A stretch of 64,000 bases of DNA from Knufia peltigerae (lineage: Eukaryota > Ascomycota > Eurotiomycetes > Chaetothyriales > Trichomeriaceae): contig JAPDRN010000134.1 of assembly GCA_030247855.1 (NCBI GenBank), positions 24,506 through 88,505 on the forward strand, in the 5' to 3' direction. Positions 25,972 to 36,424 of this stretch are shown here, one piece after another. Within the stretch, counting starts at the first letter, position 1, and each line of letters opens with the position of its first letter. The notes below the pieces were generated by a model, which was not told the origin of the DNA, searched no databases, and was given only the letters and a program-made list of their open reading frames with translations. The position numbers were made by a program, and so were the translations under genes.

Positions 25972-26861
25972 GAGTGATCCTTCCAGATCTTGTACACGCA
26001 CAGAACATGATCAGTGGAAATTTAGAGTGTCGGGCTGATAAACGTCAAAATCCTCGAAGCACACGCAGGAAGGGCCACTATGACTGATATCCTGCCTGAT
26101 GTTGGTGATCTGACTTTCTCCTCTGAACCAGCAGCAGCATTCAGGCGTCCATGATTGACTGAGGTGGCAACTTTGGGATAGCACTCGTGCGATTTGCGGT
26201 CGCGAAAACTTCTCTCATTATTGAGATCCATCCAACCAATGTTGCTTGGATGGCGGCCACTAGCAGTCGAGATATGAAGGTCTTAGGTCTTACCTGGTCA
26301 GATCATTACTTCAGCAAAAGAGGGAACCCAATCCAATGGACCCATAAGGCTCTCCACATCCAACGGCGCCCGTTTAACATGGGGCATTTCCCCCTTATTT
26401 CTCTCGAAGCATCCTTTGTCAGCCAATTGACCCAAGGCGATGCTTCCCTTTCTTGTGCCCAGAGTTTAATACCCTGCAAAGCTATCGCTTACGCTGCTGT
26501 CTTTGACACGGAATGCAACATCCTTGTCGTATTTGCACTGATTCTCGCTTTCAAAACATCTACCGCTGAATGTACGGAATAGCCTCACACAATACTGCTA
26601 TCAACGTCTTGGAACATCTGCATCCCAAGATAACCAAGGTCACTTACCGTTACCATGGTTCTATGGCCTTATCATGGCCGACGGGGAGCCGGTAACACAG
26701 ATATATGTGCTTTCGTCAGTTGTTACATGAGGACGAGATCCGCCCCATAATCCACCAGAGGTTGGAGTGTCCGGAGATCTCACGACGGTCGAGACAGTCA
26801 AACTATCCTATGCGCATGCTCCGTATTATAGCACGTCCGCAGACAAAGTCAAGCTAGCAAC
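25972..26861. promoter_or_regulatory. Shared divergent promoter region, regulator / sugar transporter
   Basis: About 890 nt separate the start codons of the Zn2Cys6 regulator and the sugar transporter. No gene fits here; the short frames lack motifs. I did not find a convincing paired CGG site by eye, so direct control of the transporter by the regulator rests on position alone. Confidence 0.5.
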
Positions 26862-28744
26862 ATGGCGGACACGAAGATAGACGCCACCAAAGGCTTCAGT
26901 GAGGATCACAGTGGCGACATCCGGGAGCGGTCGAAAGTGGCCACGGACATTGAACACTCTCTAGGGGTGATCGAAGCCGTCAAGCTTTATCCCATGGCCG
27001 TCCTCTGGGCCACGCTCTTCGCCTGGTCTCTCGTCATGGTTGGGTATGATTCGGGTATAATCTACAGCTTCTATGCTCTTCCCGCCTTTGTCAAAAAGTA
27101 CGGCACCTACTACGGTCCAGACATCGGCTACGAAGTGTCTGCAAAATGGCAAAACGTCCTCGGGATGGGAACTCCGGTCGGCCAGTTCCTCGGTGCTTTC
27201 ACTGCGTCCTGGCCCATGGAACGGTGGGGTCGGAAGAAGGTCTTTTGGGCGTCCCTGTTCTTCACCACGGCCTGGATCTTTCTGCAAATGTTCGCAAACA
27301 ACATCCATACTTTGGCCGCCGGGGAATTCCTGGCCGGCATCATGTATGGAACGTATGTTGTCTTGGCCCCAACCTATGCATCAGAGGTTTGCCCGTTGGC
27401 ACTTCGTGGCATTCTCAATGCTGGTATGAATCTGGTACGTTTCTACATACCTCCGGCCCATAGTCTATGTCTACCACGCTCGTATTGACTTGTTCTGTTC
27501 TCAGGCATATGTTATTGGTCAGTTCGTGGCAGCAGGTGTAGGCAAAGGTGTCGCGACCAGGACGGATCAATGGGCTTACCGAATCCCTGTAAGTTGTCTC
27601 AGGCTTTGTGTACATGACTTTGTGTGGTAGTTCTGTTTTGGTACCATTACCCCGTTATGTCAACGTCCTGACGAAAGCTTCAGTTTGCTGTCCAATGGAT
27701 ATGGATCCCATTCCTCGCTGGTGGCCTCTTCTTCGCTCCCGAGAGTCCCTGGTGGTACGTGATCGGTATTTTTTTGTCAACTCCTTCAACCCAAGGCGTC
27801 CATTCCAGATTCTTGATGCTTTTATCTGATTCTCAAAAAGTCACTTGCCCCGACATTTTGTATCTTCTGACGAAATTGATTGCAGGCTGGTCCGTAAAGG
27901 TCGTGTCGAAGAAGCCGAGGCGGTCCTGAAACGTCTGGCTCGAGACTCCCCGAAAGTCGACGTCAAGGCGACCCTGGCCAACATCCAAGAGACCACCATG
28001 CACGAAATCGAGGTGGAAAAGGACACGACGTACATTGAATGTTTTCGAGACTCGAACCGCCGACGTACCGAAGTGGCCATCATGGTGCAGATCTGGCAGG
28101 TCATCACTGGGATATCATTGATCGGGTACGCAACCTACTTTTTCGAACTGGCTGGGCTCCCAGTATCTGCGGCGTTCGACATGGGAGTGGGCAACACGGC
28201 GATCGGGTTCGTGGCGACCTGTTCCTCTTGGGTCTTCATGTCGTACTTTGGCCGACGCACCATCTTCATGTACGGCGTGGCGGGCATGTGTGTCGCTCTT
28301 TTCATCATCGGTGGTCTGGACTGCGCACCCAAATACGACTCCCGTCCGGGGTTCGCTTGGGCTCAGGCGGCATTGCTCGACGTCCTCACGTTTGTGTTTC
28401 AAGGCACCGTGGGACCCGTCAATTTTGTCATCTTTGCAGAAATCGGCGCAACCCGGTTACGATCCCAGACCGTCGCCCTGGCCACGAGCAGCGGGTCGAT
28501 CGCCCAGATCATCATGACCGTGGTGATCCCCTACATGCTCAACGCCTCGTCGGGCAACTGGAGAGGCAAGACCGGCTTCTTTTTCGGGGGCATCAGCGCC
28601 CTGGCGACCGTGTGGTGCTATTTTCGACTGCCAGAAACGAAGGGCAGGACGTTCGAGGAGTTGGATTACATGTTTGAAGCGCGAGTCCCACCGAGGATGT
28701 TCAAAGATTACAAGATTATGGATTCTCGGGAAGTTGAAGCTTGA
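26862..28744 (+). CDS. MFS sugar transporter (hexose/alpha-glucoside permease type)
   Basis: Four exons, 26862-27434, 27505-27588, 27684-27754 and 27886-28744, encode 528 residues with about 12 membrane segments. Sugar-porter signatures are visible: GYDSGIIYSFYALPAF in TM1, the loop motif PMERWGRKKVFW after TM2, a PESPWW stretch before the central loop (restored by joining exons 3 and 4), FGRRTIF in the second half, and PETKGRTFEELDYMFE at the end of TM12. The long polar N-tail and overall pattern resemble the maltose/alpha-glucoside branch of fungal sugar porters (MAL/AGT type), but substrate is not readable. It sits at the plasma membrane by family inference. It is divergent from a Zn2Cys6 regulator that may control it. 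All four exons join in frame. Confidence 0.92.
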
Positions 28745-29187
28745 GGCCATGGGAATTTCATTTGAACCATGAGTACCTCCTGGTCCGGGTGACTCCGGCT
28801 CCATTGTGTGGAATGCTGCTATACTTTCGAGACCAGATTGCCAGTCATATCTGAATCATGCAGGGACTCGAGGTCCTTCCCCACAACATACACCCTTTTC
28901 TTCCAACATGCGCACCAGAACAATGATATCTGGACAGAAGAAGCGGTTGCTTGTTTGGTCTTTGGAACTTGTTGCTTGCTTGCTTGTTTGGTTATCACTC
29001 CTCGGTCTTTTTACTGTTTAATGTACCAGGTTGGGGATTCTGGTACATCACTTCGATAGCCTCGCTTTGCTGACAGGAGGCCTCTTTGTTCTTGATTTTT
29101 TTATAAAGCTAAGCTCTTCGCTGCTGTCGTTGTCGTCTGACGGGTCGACGGTTCTAGTGTTCTTGTGTCGATTCAATGCTTTTTCTT
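28745..29187. other. Intergenic between convergent genes
   Basis: A 443-nt spacer between the transporter and the convergent Dabb gene. It contains a T-rich imperfect repeat of GCTTGCTTG units near 28970-28990. No gene is seen. Confidence 0.5.
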
Positions 29188-29562
29188 TCAGACCTGTCCT
29201 CGTTTGAAATCCACGACCATGACATCCTCCACCACGCCCGTCAAATCGTCCACCCCGAACCTCTTGTGTACGGGATCCCCGTTGACGTACCAGTCGCGGT
29301 CGTGCTCGTTTTCGAACTCGAGCATGAACACATGGCTGTACCCCTTTTGCAGACTCTCGATGCTGATGTCCCGCCCACCCGTGAAGGAACGTATGTACGG
29401 TCTTTGTGTGACGGGGGAGAGACAGGCGGATTGCAGCGACAAAAACTTTTTGGATATGGCGGCGCGTTTTTCGTCGCTGACGGTCGGGTAGAAGCGGAAA
29501 TGGACGATGTGAACGATGGGCGACGGCGGAGGAGGAGAACGAGAAAGTGTGATTGATCCCAT
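29188..29562 (-). CDS. Dabb-domain (stress-responsive A/B barrel) protein
   Basis: A single exon gives 124 residues from the ATG at 29562; the frame extends upstream to 29637, but the extra residues are not family-like. The single Dabb (dimeric alpha/beta barrel) domain is recognisable from IVHIVHFRFYP at the first strand, the helix with AISKKFLSLQ, and the end motif SHVFMLEFENEHDRDWYV followed by DPVHKRFG. Fungal members of this fold act as small dimeric proteins; some are cyclases or stress proteins and many are uncharacterised. The function here is unknown and the neighbours give no hint. Confidence 0.85.
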   Translation of the reverse strand: MGSITLSRSPPPPSPIVHIVHFRFYPTVSDEKRAAISKKFLSLQSACLSPVTQRPYIRSFTGGRDISIESLQKGYSHVFMLEFENEHDRDWYVNGDPVHKRFGVDDLTGVVEDVMVVDFKRGQV

Positions 29563-31098
29563 CACTGAGAACCGTGCGAGTACCGTGTACGGGTAGCTAT
29601 TACTGACCTCTGACTCTCGTGACAGACAGTGTGACAATTCAACAGTGTTGTCGACGTGTTAGAATATATGTCTTCGCCCCCACGATGGTCAATAAGGCAG
29701 GCCTTTGAGAGGGGGGGGCGCCTCAAGAGTCAAGAAGCCTCGGGATGTGCCATTACTGATCAAGATCCTTGGAGTAAAGTGAATCGTGCTTCATGAATCG
29801 AGGTCGTCCGGGTACAGTCCGTAAGGGAGATCCGATATGTGAGTCCTTTCAATGTACTACCTACCGGCCCAGGAGATAGTAGACGAGAGTTTAGTACAGC
29901 GGTGACAATCCAGGAGTGCTGCAACAGTGCGACAAGGAAACAAGGCAACACAGTAGTAGTGGTGGTGTTATACGTACTACACAGTGACGCTGTCGGCCTC
30001 ACCCGGTTGACGACAGGGTCCCGCTGTGGATCCTCTCGTTGGTTCTTTTTGGGGGGGTAACTTACCAGGTTAGGTAGGTGTTATGGATCTTGGACACGGA
30101 TGAGAAGTACACTTGTTCCGTACAATGGACCTTTTTTGGATTGTGCTGGAAAGCTTCTTCTTCTTCTCCTTCGAAGACGAAAAAGCCACAACTTTTGAAT
30201 TCACCCATCCGTTGCTGTTGCCAGTCCGGTTTGTGGCCTCGGGGTATGACCGTGAGGCTGAAAAGGATGATCAGAGGATTCCATAAACATTTCCCCATCA
30301 TGAGAAAGGTTCACCAGGCTAGCAGGGTAGAAAAAGAAAAGGACAGAAGTGATGGGACGGTCGGGAAGACTAGAAAGTCCGACAGACCAGAGCCGACGAG
30401 GCTTGAAATGTTGGCAAGGGTGGAAGATGTAGGCGAGCTGGCGTGAGGCAGGTGATTGATGGGTACGAATAACGAAGACCATGCAGGACATTAGGCTGCC
30501 ACCTTGCGTCCTGCTTGGTCTGGGGGTTCGTGTTAGATACTGTTCCAATCAACTAGGTACGGTAGAATCTTCATGTCGTACCTTTACCATATGGAGTAAA
30601 CGCTTAATGACAGAAGTCTGTACGTAGCCACGGATAGAAGCGAGAGGGATGAAGCCAATAACCAATCTTCTCACCTGACATCTCGTAGCTTAGCTTCGAT
30701 CAAGAGACACTAACGGCCATGGAGAGGGCGCTGGTCATGGCAGGGGTACTGTAGGGAGCAAAAGTCCAATCCAATCCGCGAGAGGACCGAGACAAACGGC
30801 TGCTTTGCACAAGGGTTCCGTGTCACAACAAGATATTTGCTGAATTCGGACATCAGTCTTTTTCCATGACTTGGTGCATTACAGAATCCCGCGGACGACG
30901 TACAGTGTCGCCTGCGCATTCGGCATTCGACAACTGCCTTTTCGAAGTTTGGGAAAGGAGGTTGTCCTTTTTGATAGGGTAATGAAGCAAGCAGACCGCA
31001 GGATGTCGCATGCACTGTCGACAACGAGATATTTGTGTAGAATTCGATCGACTCGACTCGACTCTGGTTACCAGATGGGTCAACATTCGTTGCCAAGT
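29563..31098. other. 1.5 kb interval without recognisable gene
   Basis: No supported gene between the Dabb protein start and the 3' end of the dioxygenase gene. Several frames of 100-130 codons overlap on both strands but lack motifs. The stretch near 29710-29720 is a G run and 30060-30085 has TAGGT repeats. Confidence 0.45.
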
Positions 31099-32115
31099 TC
31101 AGAATATCTCTCCTTCATACGTCATCTTCTCTACATCGCTAAAGTCATGTGCGTTTCGCAGCTTCTCGTACTCTTCCTGTGGCAGCTCGACCATTAGTGG
31201 GGTTATGTTGTGGTTCTTGGTTCCATGCATCAGTCGCTCGTAGACACCTGTGCCCGCGGGGATTCTGAAGCGAGCCGTGCCGTGCCACCAGCTGGCCGAG
31301 AATCCCAGAGCAATCATGTAGCGGGTCGCGTCCGACTTGTTGCAGACTCCGGCGTGCCACAGGCGCATGTCTCGGAAGAGGATAGATCCCTTCTTCACCG
31401 TGGGCTGAAATCCGGGATGAAGAGACGTCTTCCGCTCCTCGACGTATTCATCAGTGATGTGCGTCTCGCCATGTGGTCCCGGAGGAGTCTGAGCTTCCGT
31501 GTTGAAGTGGTGAGTTCCGAGCCAGATCTCGGTAGAACCGTTCGCGGCACTGGCGTCGGTCGTGTAGACGTTGGCGACCACGTAGAATGGAGCAGGAGGA
31601 TGGGCGCACATGGCGTCTGAATGGACTGGCTGACGTTGGACTCCGTGAGGCAAGGCGTTGTTTCCCGTGACCATGTTCCACTTCGCGTTGGGCCCGAGGT
31701 AGAGGTTGACGGCATGAAAAAGAAGTTTGTTGAGATAGACATCGTCGAAAAAGTATTTCGACGGCGTCAACGGAGGGCCCTGTTGGAGGTTCTCTGCCCC
31801 GAAATTGCGGTGCAGGTCCTTTTTGTTCAATTCACGTTTTGTGTCCTCGACCATGAACTCGTTGATGACGTCCAGATGGGCCGGGTCAATCATATCTTTG
31901 AGTATGACCACACCATCGCGGTGCATCCCCGAGAGAAAGAGCTTGATGTTGGCATCGTCAAAGCGACCAGCAGCCTTCTCCTCTGGTGATGGAGTGACCT
32001 CGACAGGGGTATTGAGAGACTTTGGTGGCAGACCAGGCATGTATTCATGTTGTTGTGCTAATTTATTGGGAATTGTGCTTGAAAGTCCCGTGTCGCCATT
32101 CGCTTGAGGAGACAT
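31099..32115 (-). CDS. Phytanoyl-CoA dioxygenase (PhyH) family Fe(II)/2-oxoglutarate oxygenase
   Basis: A single exon encodes 338 residues. The 2-His-1-carboxylate iron site can be read: H165-x-D167 in RQPVHSDAM and the distal H254 in RLWHAGV, with an Arg (R265, SDATRYM) at the place that binds 2-oxoglutarate. The rest of the double-stranded beta-helix fits the PhyH family, with TEIWLGTHHFN and KKGSILFRDMRLWHAG as typical strands. Fungal members hydroxylate lipids or secondary metabolites. No signal peptide is seen and the N-terminal 40 residues are polar. The nearby genes do not form an obvious pathway with it, and the RiPP-type cluster starts 8 kb away, so I do not assign it there. Fe/2-oxoglutarate chemistry is likely from the residues; the substrate is unknown. 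Confidence 0.88.
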   Translation of the reverse strand: MSPQANGDTGLSSTIPNKLAQQHEYMPGLPPKSLNTPVEVTPSPEEKAAGRFDDANIKLFLSGMHRDGVVILKDMIDPAHLDVINEFMVEDTKRELNKKDLHRNFGAENLQQGPPLTPSKYFFDDVYLNKLLFHAVNLYLGPNAKWNMVTGNNALPHGVQRQPVHSDAMCAHPPAPFYVVANVYTTDASAANGSTEIWLGTHHFNTEAQTPPGPHGETHITDEYVEERKTSLHPGFQPTVKKGSILFRDMRLWHAGVCNKSDATRYMIALGFSASWWHGTARFRIPAGTGVYERLMHGTKNHNITPLMVELPQEEYEKLRNAHDFSDVEKMTYEGEIF

Positions 32116-32938
32116 TGTGGCCGCTCAAGAGTAGGTTCAGAAATCGACCAGTTTAGACGCTGTTGTTCAGGATACTGACTTCAACTGCCCGTACTTGGTC
32201 GCGTCTCCAATGTAGCCATTAGGAATTGCGATGAAGGACGATGCTATTTGTCTCAATACAACGTTCCAGTAGTGGTACTTCGTCTGTAGTGCCATATGCG
32301 GCGGAATTTGCCCGGGTTTCTCGGATGAGGGATGCATGGGCCGTGTCATGAAAGGATAAGGAGTCTGGTAGCATTTTCAATCCCCTACCTGTGGTGCAGT
32401 TCCTGGCTGCCGAGGTCACGATGATAGACACATTCGATCTCGACGGTGACGAGGCGATACTTGTAGGAACCTTGATACATTCTCGGAGCATCACAGTTCA
32501 TCTTAGAATCTTTGCTAAAGGTAAATCAATCCGTGCTTTGTCCCGTACACTAGGAAAGTCTTGGCTGTTCGCGGAACTGGGGAAGGAGATGATGTATCTT
32601 CCGTCCATTCTTCAGCAGAGAGATCATGATCCATCATACACAACAACGAGAAGCAGGCATCAATGGAGGATTCGATGTACCACAAGGTGAAAATTGACAC
32701 GAATGAGATTGGTGTGAAACTCGGCGACAGTCATGTGACACAGATTCTCGCTCAGAAAGAAGGCTGGATGCGCTGAGCTCTTCTTTCAAGGCTGCTGAGG
32801 CTGAGAAACGTTTCTCTTCCGAGCATCTCACCAGGTTGTCTCATCAAGGCATGACCGTTCCATTTATTAGTTGGGAAACCTGTCTATCTCGGGGACCAAG
32901 TTTCGCATAAGGCGCCAATTGTTCCCGTGGTAGTAACA
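32116..32938. other. Intergenic, no gene seen
   Basis: About 820 nt between the divergent dioxygenase and membrane-protein genes, presumably holding both promoters. Overlapping frames up to 99 codons show no motif. Confidence 0.5.
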
Positions 32939-34021
32939 ATGGCCGATCCTATTAGTATCTTGGCCACGGCGATCGCCCTCATGTCAAAGTTGAACACTCT
33001 CGTCGATATTGTCGTTGGCCGCAATCCTGAGTACGAGGAACAGAGATGGGGCTCATGGGGTCGTTTCTTTGGAATCACCAGGCTTGTCGACACAGATGCG
33101 GTCAGACAATTGCATTGGAACATCAACACTTGGACTGACGACGAGGTCATGGCATGGAAGCAGTCCTACATCTCAAATTGTACTGCCATACAAGTGGCCG
33201 TGAGTGTTTTACGCGAGTGAAGAATCAGACTATGGGTCAGACACTGATGAAAAGGTCTCAAGGGTGCCATCTTCGCCAGTGTCGGCTTGACCGCCCTTCA
33301 ATTGCCAGACATGGATTCTACCCATTGGAGTGCACGAGCTCTCCTCTCCTGTTCCATGATGCTTGGAGTCCTGTCTGTCGTGCGTGCGGCGTCATTGCAA
33401 CAGCACATCTCCGTGCTCAACAAGGCGTTTGACATCCGGCTGTGGCTCAGCCGGGGCAAGGCTGAAACGGAAAAGACTCATTATCGACCACCCTTCCATC
33501 TCCTACCGCTGGAAAGCTCCGTGGCGGCCCTAAAGCAGTTTTCCATGCCAAAAGTGCTGCTCAATCTCGCCGTTCTGCTGTACACGATCGGATTCGGCAT
33601 ATACTTGTTGTTCGCGTGGGTATATCACGTCGATACCGACGGAGGCCGAAATGACTTTCGAAACATCTTCATCAGCTTTGTTGCGACGGTGGGCTTTGTC
33701 TGCGCGAGCGTCTTCGCCACGGACCTATTCGCCATCGTGGACGAAAGGAAAAGAATGGCGGATTTCGATCTCAACAGGACCACGACGTTTGCAAAACCCG
33801 TCTCTCAGAAACAACTCGAAGAATGGCTGGAAACGCTGCGAGACATGCAGGACACCACAGCCGGAGGCTCGGAGCTCTACATGAGGCTCGAAACTGCCGT
33901 CAATGACCTACAGTCGAAGTGGGACGCAGAGAGAAGGCTGGAGCGATTGCGGCGTAAGCAAGAGCACCGACGGGTACTGACAGAAAGGAGAGAAGCTAGG
34001 GCAGGCCCGGAACAAGCATGA
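32939..34021 (+). CDS. Orphan fungal membrane protein with two TM segments and C-terminal coiled coil
   Basis: Two exons, 32939-33199 and 33263-34021, give 339 residues; the 63-nt intron (GTGAGT donor) keeps frame. The N-terminal MADPISILATAIALMSKLN helix resembles the leading amphipathic helix seen in many fungal cytoplasmic defence and membrane proteins, but this is a weak likeness. Further on there are two adjacent hydrophobic segments, VLLNLAVLLYTIGFGIYLLF and the one around FISFVATVGFVCASVFATDL, and then an acidic/basic Arg-rich helix at the end (WDAERRLERLRRKQEHRRV) that is likely a coiled coil. I do not recognise a family. An in-frame upstream ATG at 32927 would add four residues. Confidence 0.7.
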
Positions 34022-34163
34022 CCCAAATTTCAACGACACGACATGGGTCCAGCATGGAGTACTATCTACGAGTACCATGAACCAACAAGGAGATTCTACT
34101 TTCATGTCATTTTCAAAACTACGTACGATTGCCACGAGTTTGGACATGAGATCTTCAACCCTC
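34022..34163. other. Convergent 3' ends
   Basis: The stop codons of the orphan membrane protein and the NmrA-like gene lie 142 nt apart; their 3' untranslated regions probably overlap. No other element is seen. Confidence 0.5.
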
Positions 34164-35270
34164 TCAGGGGTCGCGAGTCCTCGTCATTCTCGAGCCTTCG
34201 GTGGCCATCTCGATGGCCGCCTTGGTCCTGTCGTCGAGGTCCTCCTTGGGCAGCCCGAGAAGGTTGTTGCTGGTCCCCTTGACCGACTCGAAATCCCCGC
34301 CTCCGCCACGCCAAAACACCCTGGCGTACAACAGTTTCGGGAACCCGTCCATGTTGCCACTCTGCAACTCGGACACGCCGGCCTTGTAGCGCTCGTGGGC
34401 GTCCTCGTACGTGACGGTCCAATCTTGCTCCGTTGTCCCCGTCACCCGCAACACCGAGGCGAACATGTCCTTTTGGCTGATGAGGAAGGACGAGACGTAG
34501 ACGAACTGGTTCCGGAACCGGGACAGCGTCGTACTGCCGTCGTCCGCCGCGTCCTCCGGCAGGATCTTCATGCTCATCAACTTGGCCACGGCCCGTCCGG
34601 CCTGGTCCCAGGTGCTGGTGTTGATCTTGGTGTTGCCGTCGTCATAAAACACCACGCTCCGGGTCTTGAAGTCGAACCCGTACCGCACCGCCGCCCCCGC
34701 GAGGCTGTACTCGTACCAGAACCCACACACCAAGGACACGCGGCCCAGCCCTGCCTTTTCGATGAGGTCTCTGGCCTGCCAGCGCGCGTCGGTGAGCATG
34801 GTGTCCTTGGCGAGTCCGTCGTCGGTCGAGTCCGTACCCCAGTCGTTGGGCATGATCCAGGGAACACCGGCTTCGATGGCGGCGTTGATCAGCGTGGCTT
34901 GCGTGTCCGGAGGCACGAAGACGCTCAGGGTGATGAGGAGAGCGTCTTGGCCCCGAAGGGCGTCGACTATCGTGGAAGGGTCGCCGTAGTCGACCTTGGC
35001 CACTTTGATCCCTCGGGGCAACTTGCTGACGCTGTCGGCCCGCGTGATGGCCGTGACATTGTGCTTGCCGGTCGCGAGAAGGTGTTTTGCAAGATAACCA
35101 CCGATTTGTCCGCCAGCCTAGGTTAGACACCACCGTCAGTGTATGTTCCCTTCTCCCGTCGATACGAGTGGCTTTGTGTGGTTAATTCAACTTACACCGA
35201 CGATCGCGATGTTCTCAATCCTATTCTTGAAGCCTTGTGGCTGATCTTTGGCGTATTGTTGTGGTGCCAT
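34164..35270 (-). CDS. NmrA-like NAD(P)-binding protein (isoflavone-reductase-like)
   Basis: Two exons, 35270-35196 and 35117-34164, give 342 residues; the 78-nt intron cuts between Gly and Ala of the dinucleotide-binding loop, and joining restores VGAGGQIGGY (residues 24-33), the GxxGxxG loop of atypical short-chain dehydrogenases. Further traits of the NmrA/isoflavone-reductase family are a beta-alpha pattern with HNVTAITR at the second strand, VDYGDPSTIVDALRGQDALLITL, and a WIMPNDWGTD segment. Fungal members either act as redox enzymes or as redox sensors such as the nitrogen regulator NmrA. The residue normally needed for isoflavone-reductase catalysis (a Lys in the active site) cannot be confirmed by eye. 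The two exons share a GC-rich character. Reading the NAD(P)-binding fold is safe, the role is not. Confidence 0.85.
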
Positions 35271-35897
35271 GGTGGTAATACTTAGGTATTCGTACGATAC
35301 TTGTCGAAGTTCTGCTTGTATGGCTCAGAAGTCTTTTCTTAAGCTTGAATTGTCCTCTCCCTCCTCGCCAAAGCCTTCGGAACGTCACAACTATATACCT
35401 TGAACTTCCTCCCCATCCCAGAAGCAATGCCAGGCCCCGGAAGTAAGTTGGGAGGCATATTCTCGTTATGTCCGATTGGACAGAAGAGGGTTTGACTCCG
35501 CCTTTGATTCTGATTGGTATTTGGGTCCTGTTTTGATACGAAAACGGGTTAGTCTTGCGCGCTCTGGGAGTCGGCTCATAAGTGAACCATTTTCCCGACC
35601 TTCAATTCTTCCTCAACTGGATAGAATATCCTTTCGAACACTTTGACAGAGTATGTTACCGGATAAAACGAGGCAATTCTGTTGATCAGGCCAATCAATC
35701 TTTTCACGGTCTTCGGCCCATCACTGAACCGGTGCAGTGCAAGCAGCTACATCATCATTTTGGTAGTCACATCCACATGATTTCGGGCATAATGATATGG
35801 CCTTCAGGATCTGCAAAGATACTCCGTCAAGGTTTAACTCCTATATCTCTCAATCGGTCGTGAAGAAGAGTCTTTTGAATCACGTTTCTGGTTTTTG

Positions 35898-35920
35898 GTC
35901 TGTCTGTCTGTCTGTCTTGT
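35898..35920. repeat. GTCT tetranucleotide repeat
   Basis: About five tandem copies of the tetranucleotide TCTG/GTCT on the + strand. Confidence 0.75.
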
Positions 35921-36033
35921 CTGCTATTCAATTCGGTCCCCGCCTCCATTCTCTCTCTTCCCCTCCATCAATTCGTAGCTGATTCGTTATGAGGTTGAAC
36001 ACAAAGAAGAAAGGAAAAAGGACACCCCATGTC

Positions 36034-36086
36034 TAGGTTAGGTAGGTTCAGCTAGGTCAGGTAGGTAAGGAAAGGTAGGTAGGTAC
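36034..36086. repeat. TAGGT-type degenerate tandem repeat
   Basis: Eight or so imperfect copies of AGGTAGGT/TAGGTCAG on the + strand, in the gene-free stretch behind the kinesin gene. Confidence 0.7.
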
Positions 36087-36424
36087 ATGAAACATCCCAT
36101 GGCTCGTTATGCATAAAAAAGATCCTGACAGTTCTTCTGTCGTTCTGCTCGAAAAGGTCAACAACCAAGGAGAGATTCATCAAAACAACTCTTTATCCAT
36201 CTCTCCCCCTTTCGCGACAATGCTCCAGTCTAGAATGCAGAATTGATTACTCCGGAGAAACTTCAGAGATCTAATATGTCGCCGACTGAAATTCACAAAG
36301 GACGCCTGAGATCAAGGACAAAGACGAGAACAACCACAGATCGTGGCCAATGTTGACTCTGTCCTTATGTTTCGACACCAAACCAGACGGTCATAAACCA
36401 TGGATGAAGTCAATGGAATGTTAA

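Larger units (their letters stand above)
35271..36424. other. 1.15 kb interval with simple repeats
   Basis: No gene is seen between the NmrA-like start and the kinesin stop. A GTCT tetranucleotide run lies at about 35898-35920 and a TAGGT-type repeat at 36034-36086. Confidence 0.5.

Noticed and set aside
31099..32115. Fe/2-oxoglutarate oxygenase as part of the RiPP-type cluster
   Set aside because: Kinesin, NmrA-like and an orphan gene lie between it and the cluster; no evidence links them.
34077..35126. 349-residue + frame opposite the NmrA-like gene
   Set aside because: Low-complexity product without motifs; the opposite strand gives a full NAD(P)-binding protein with intron.
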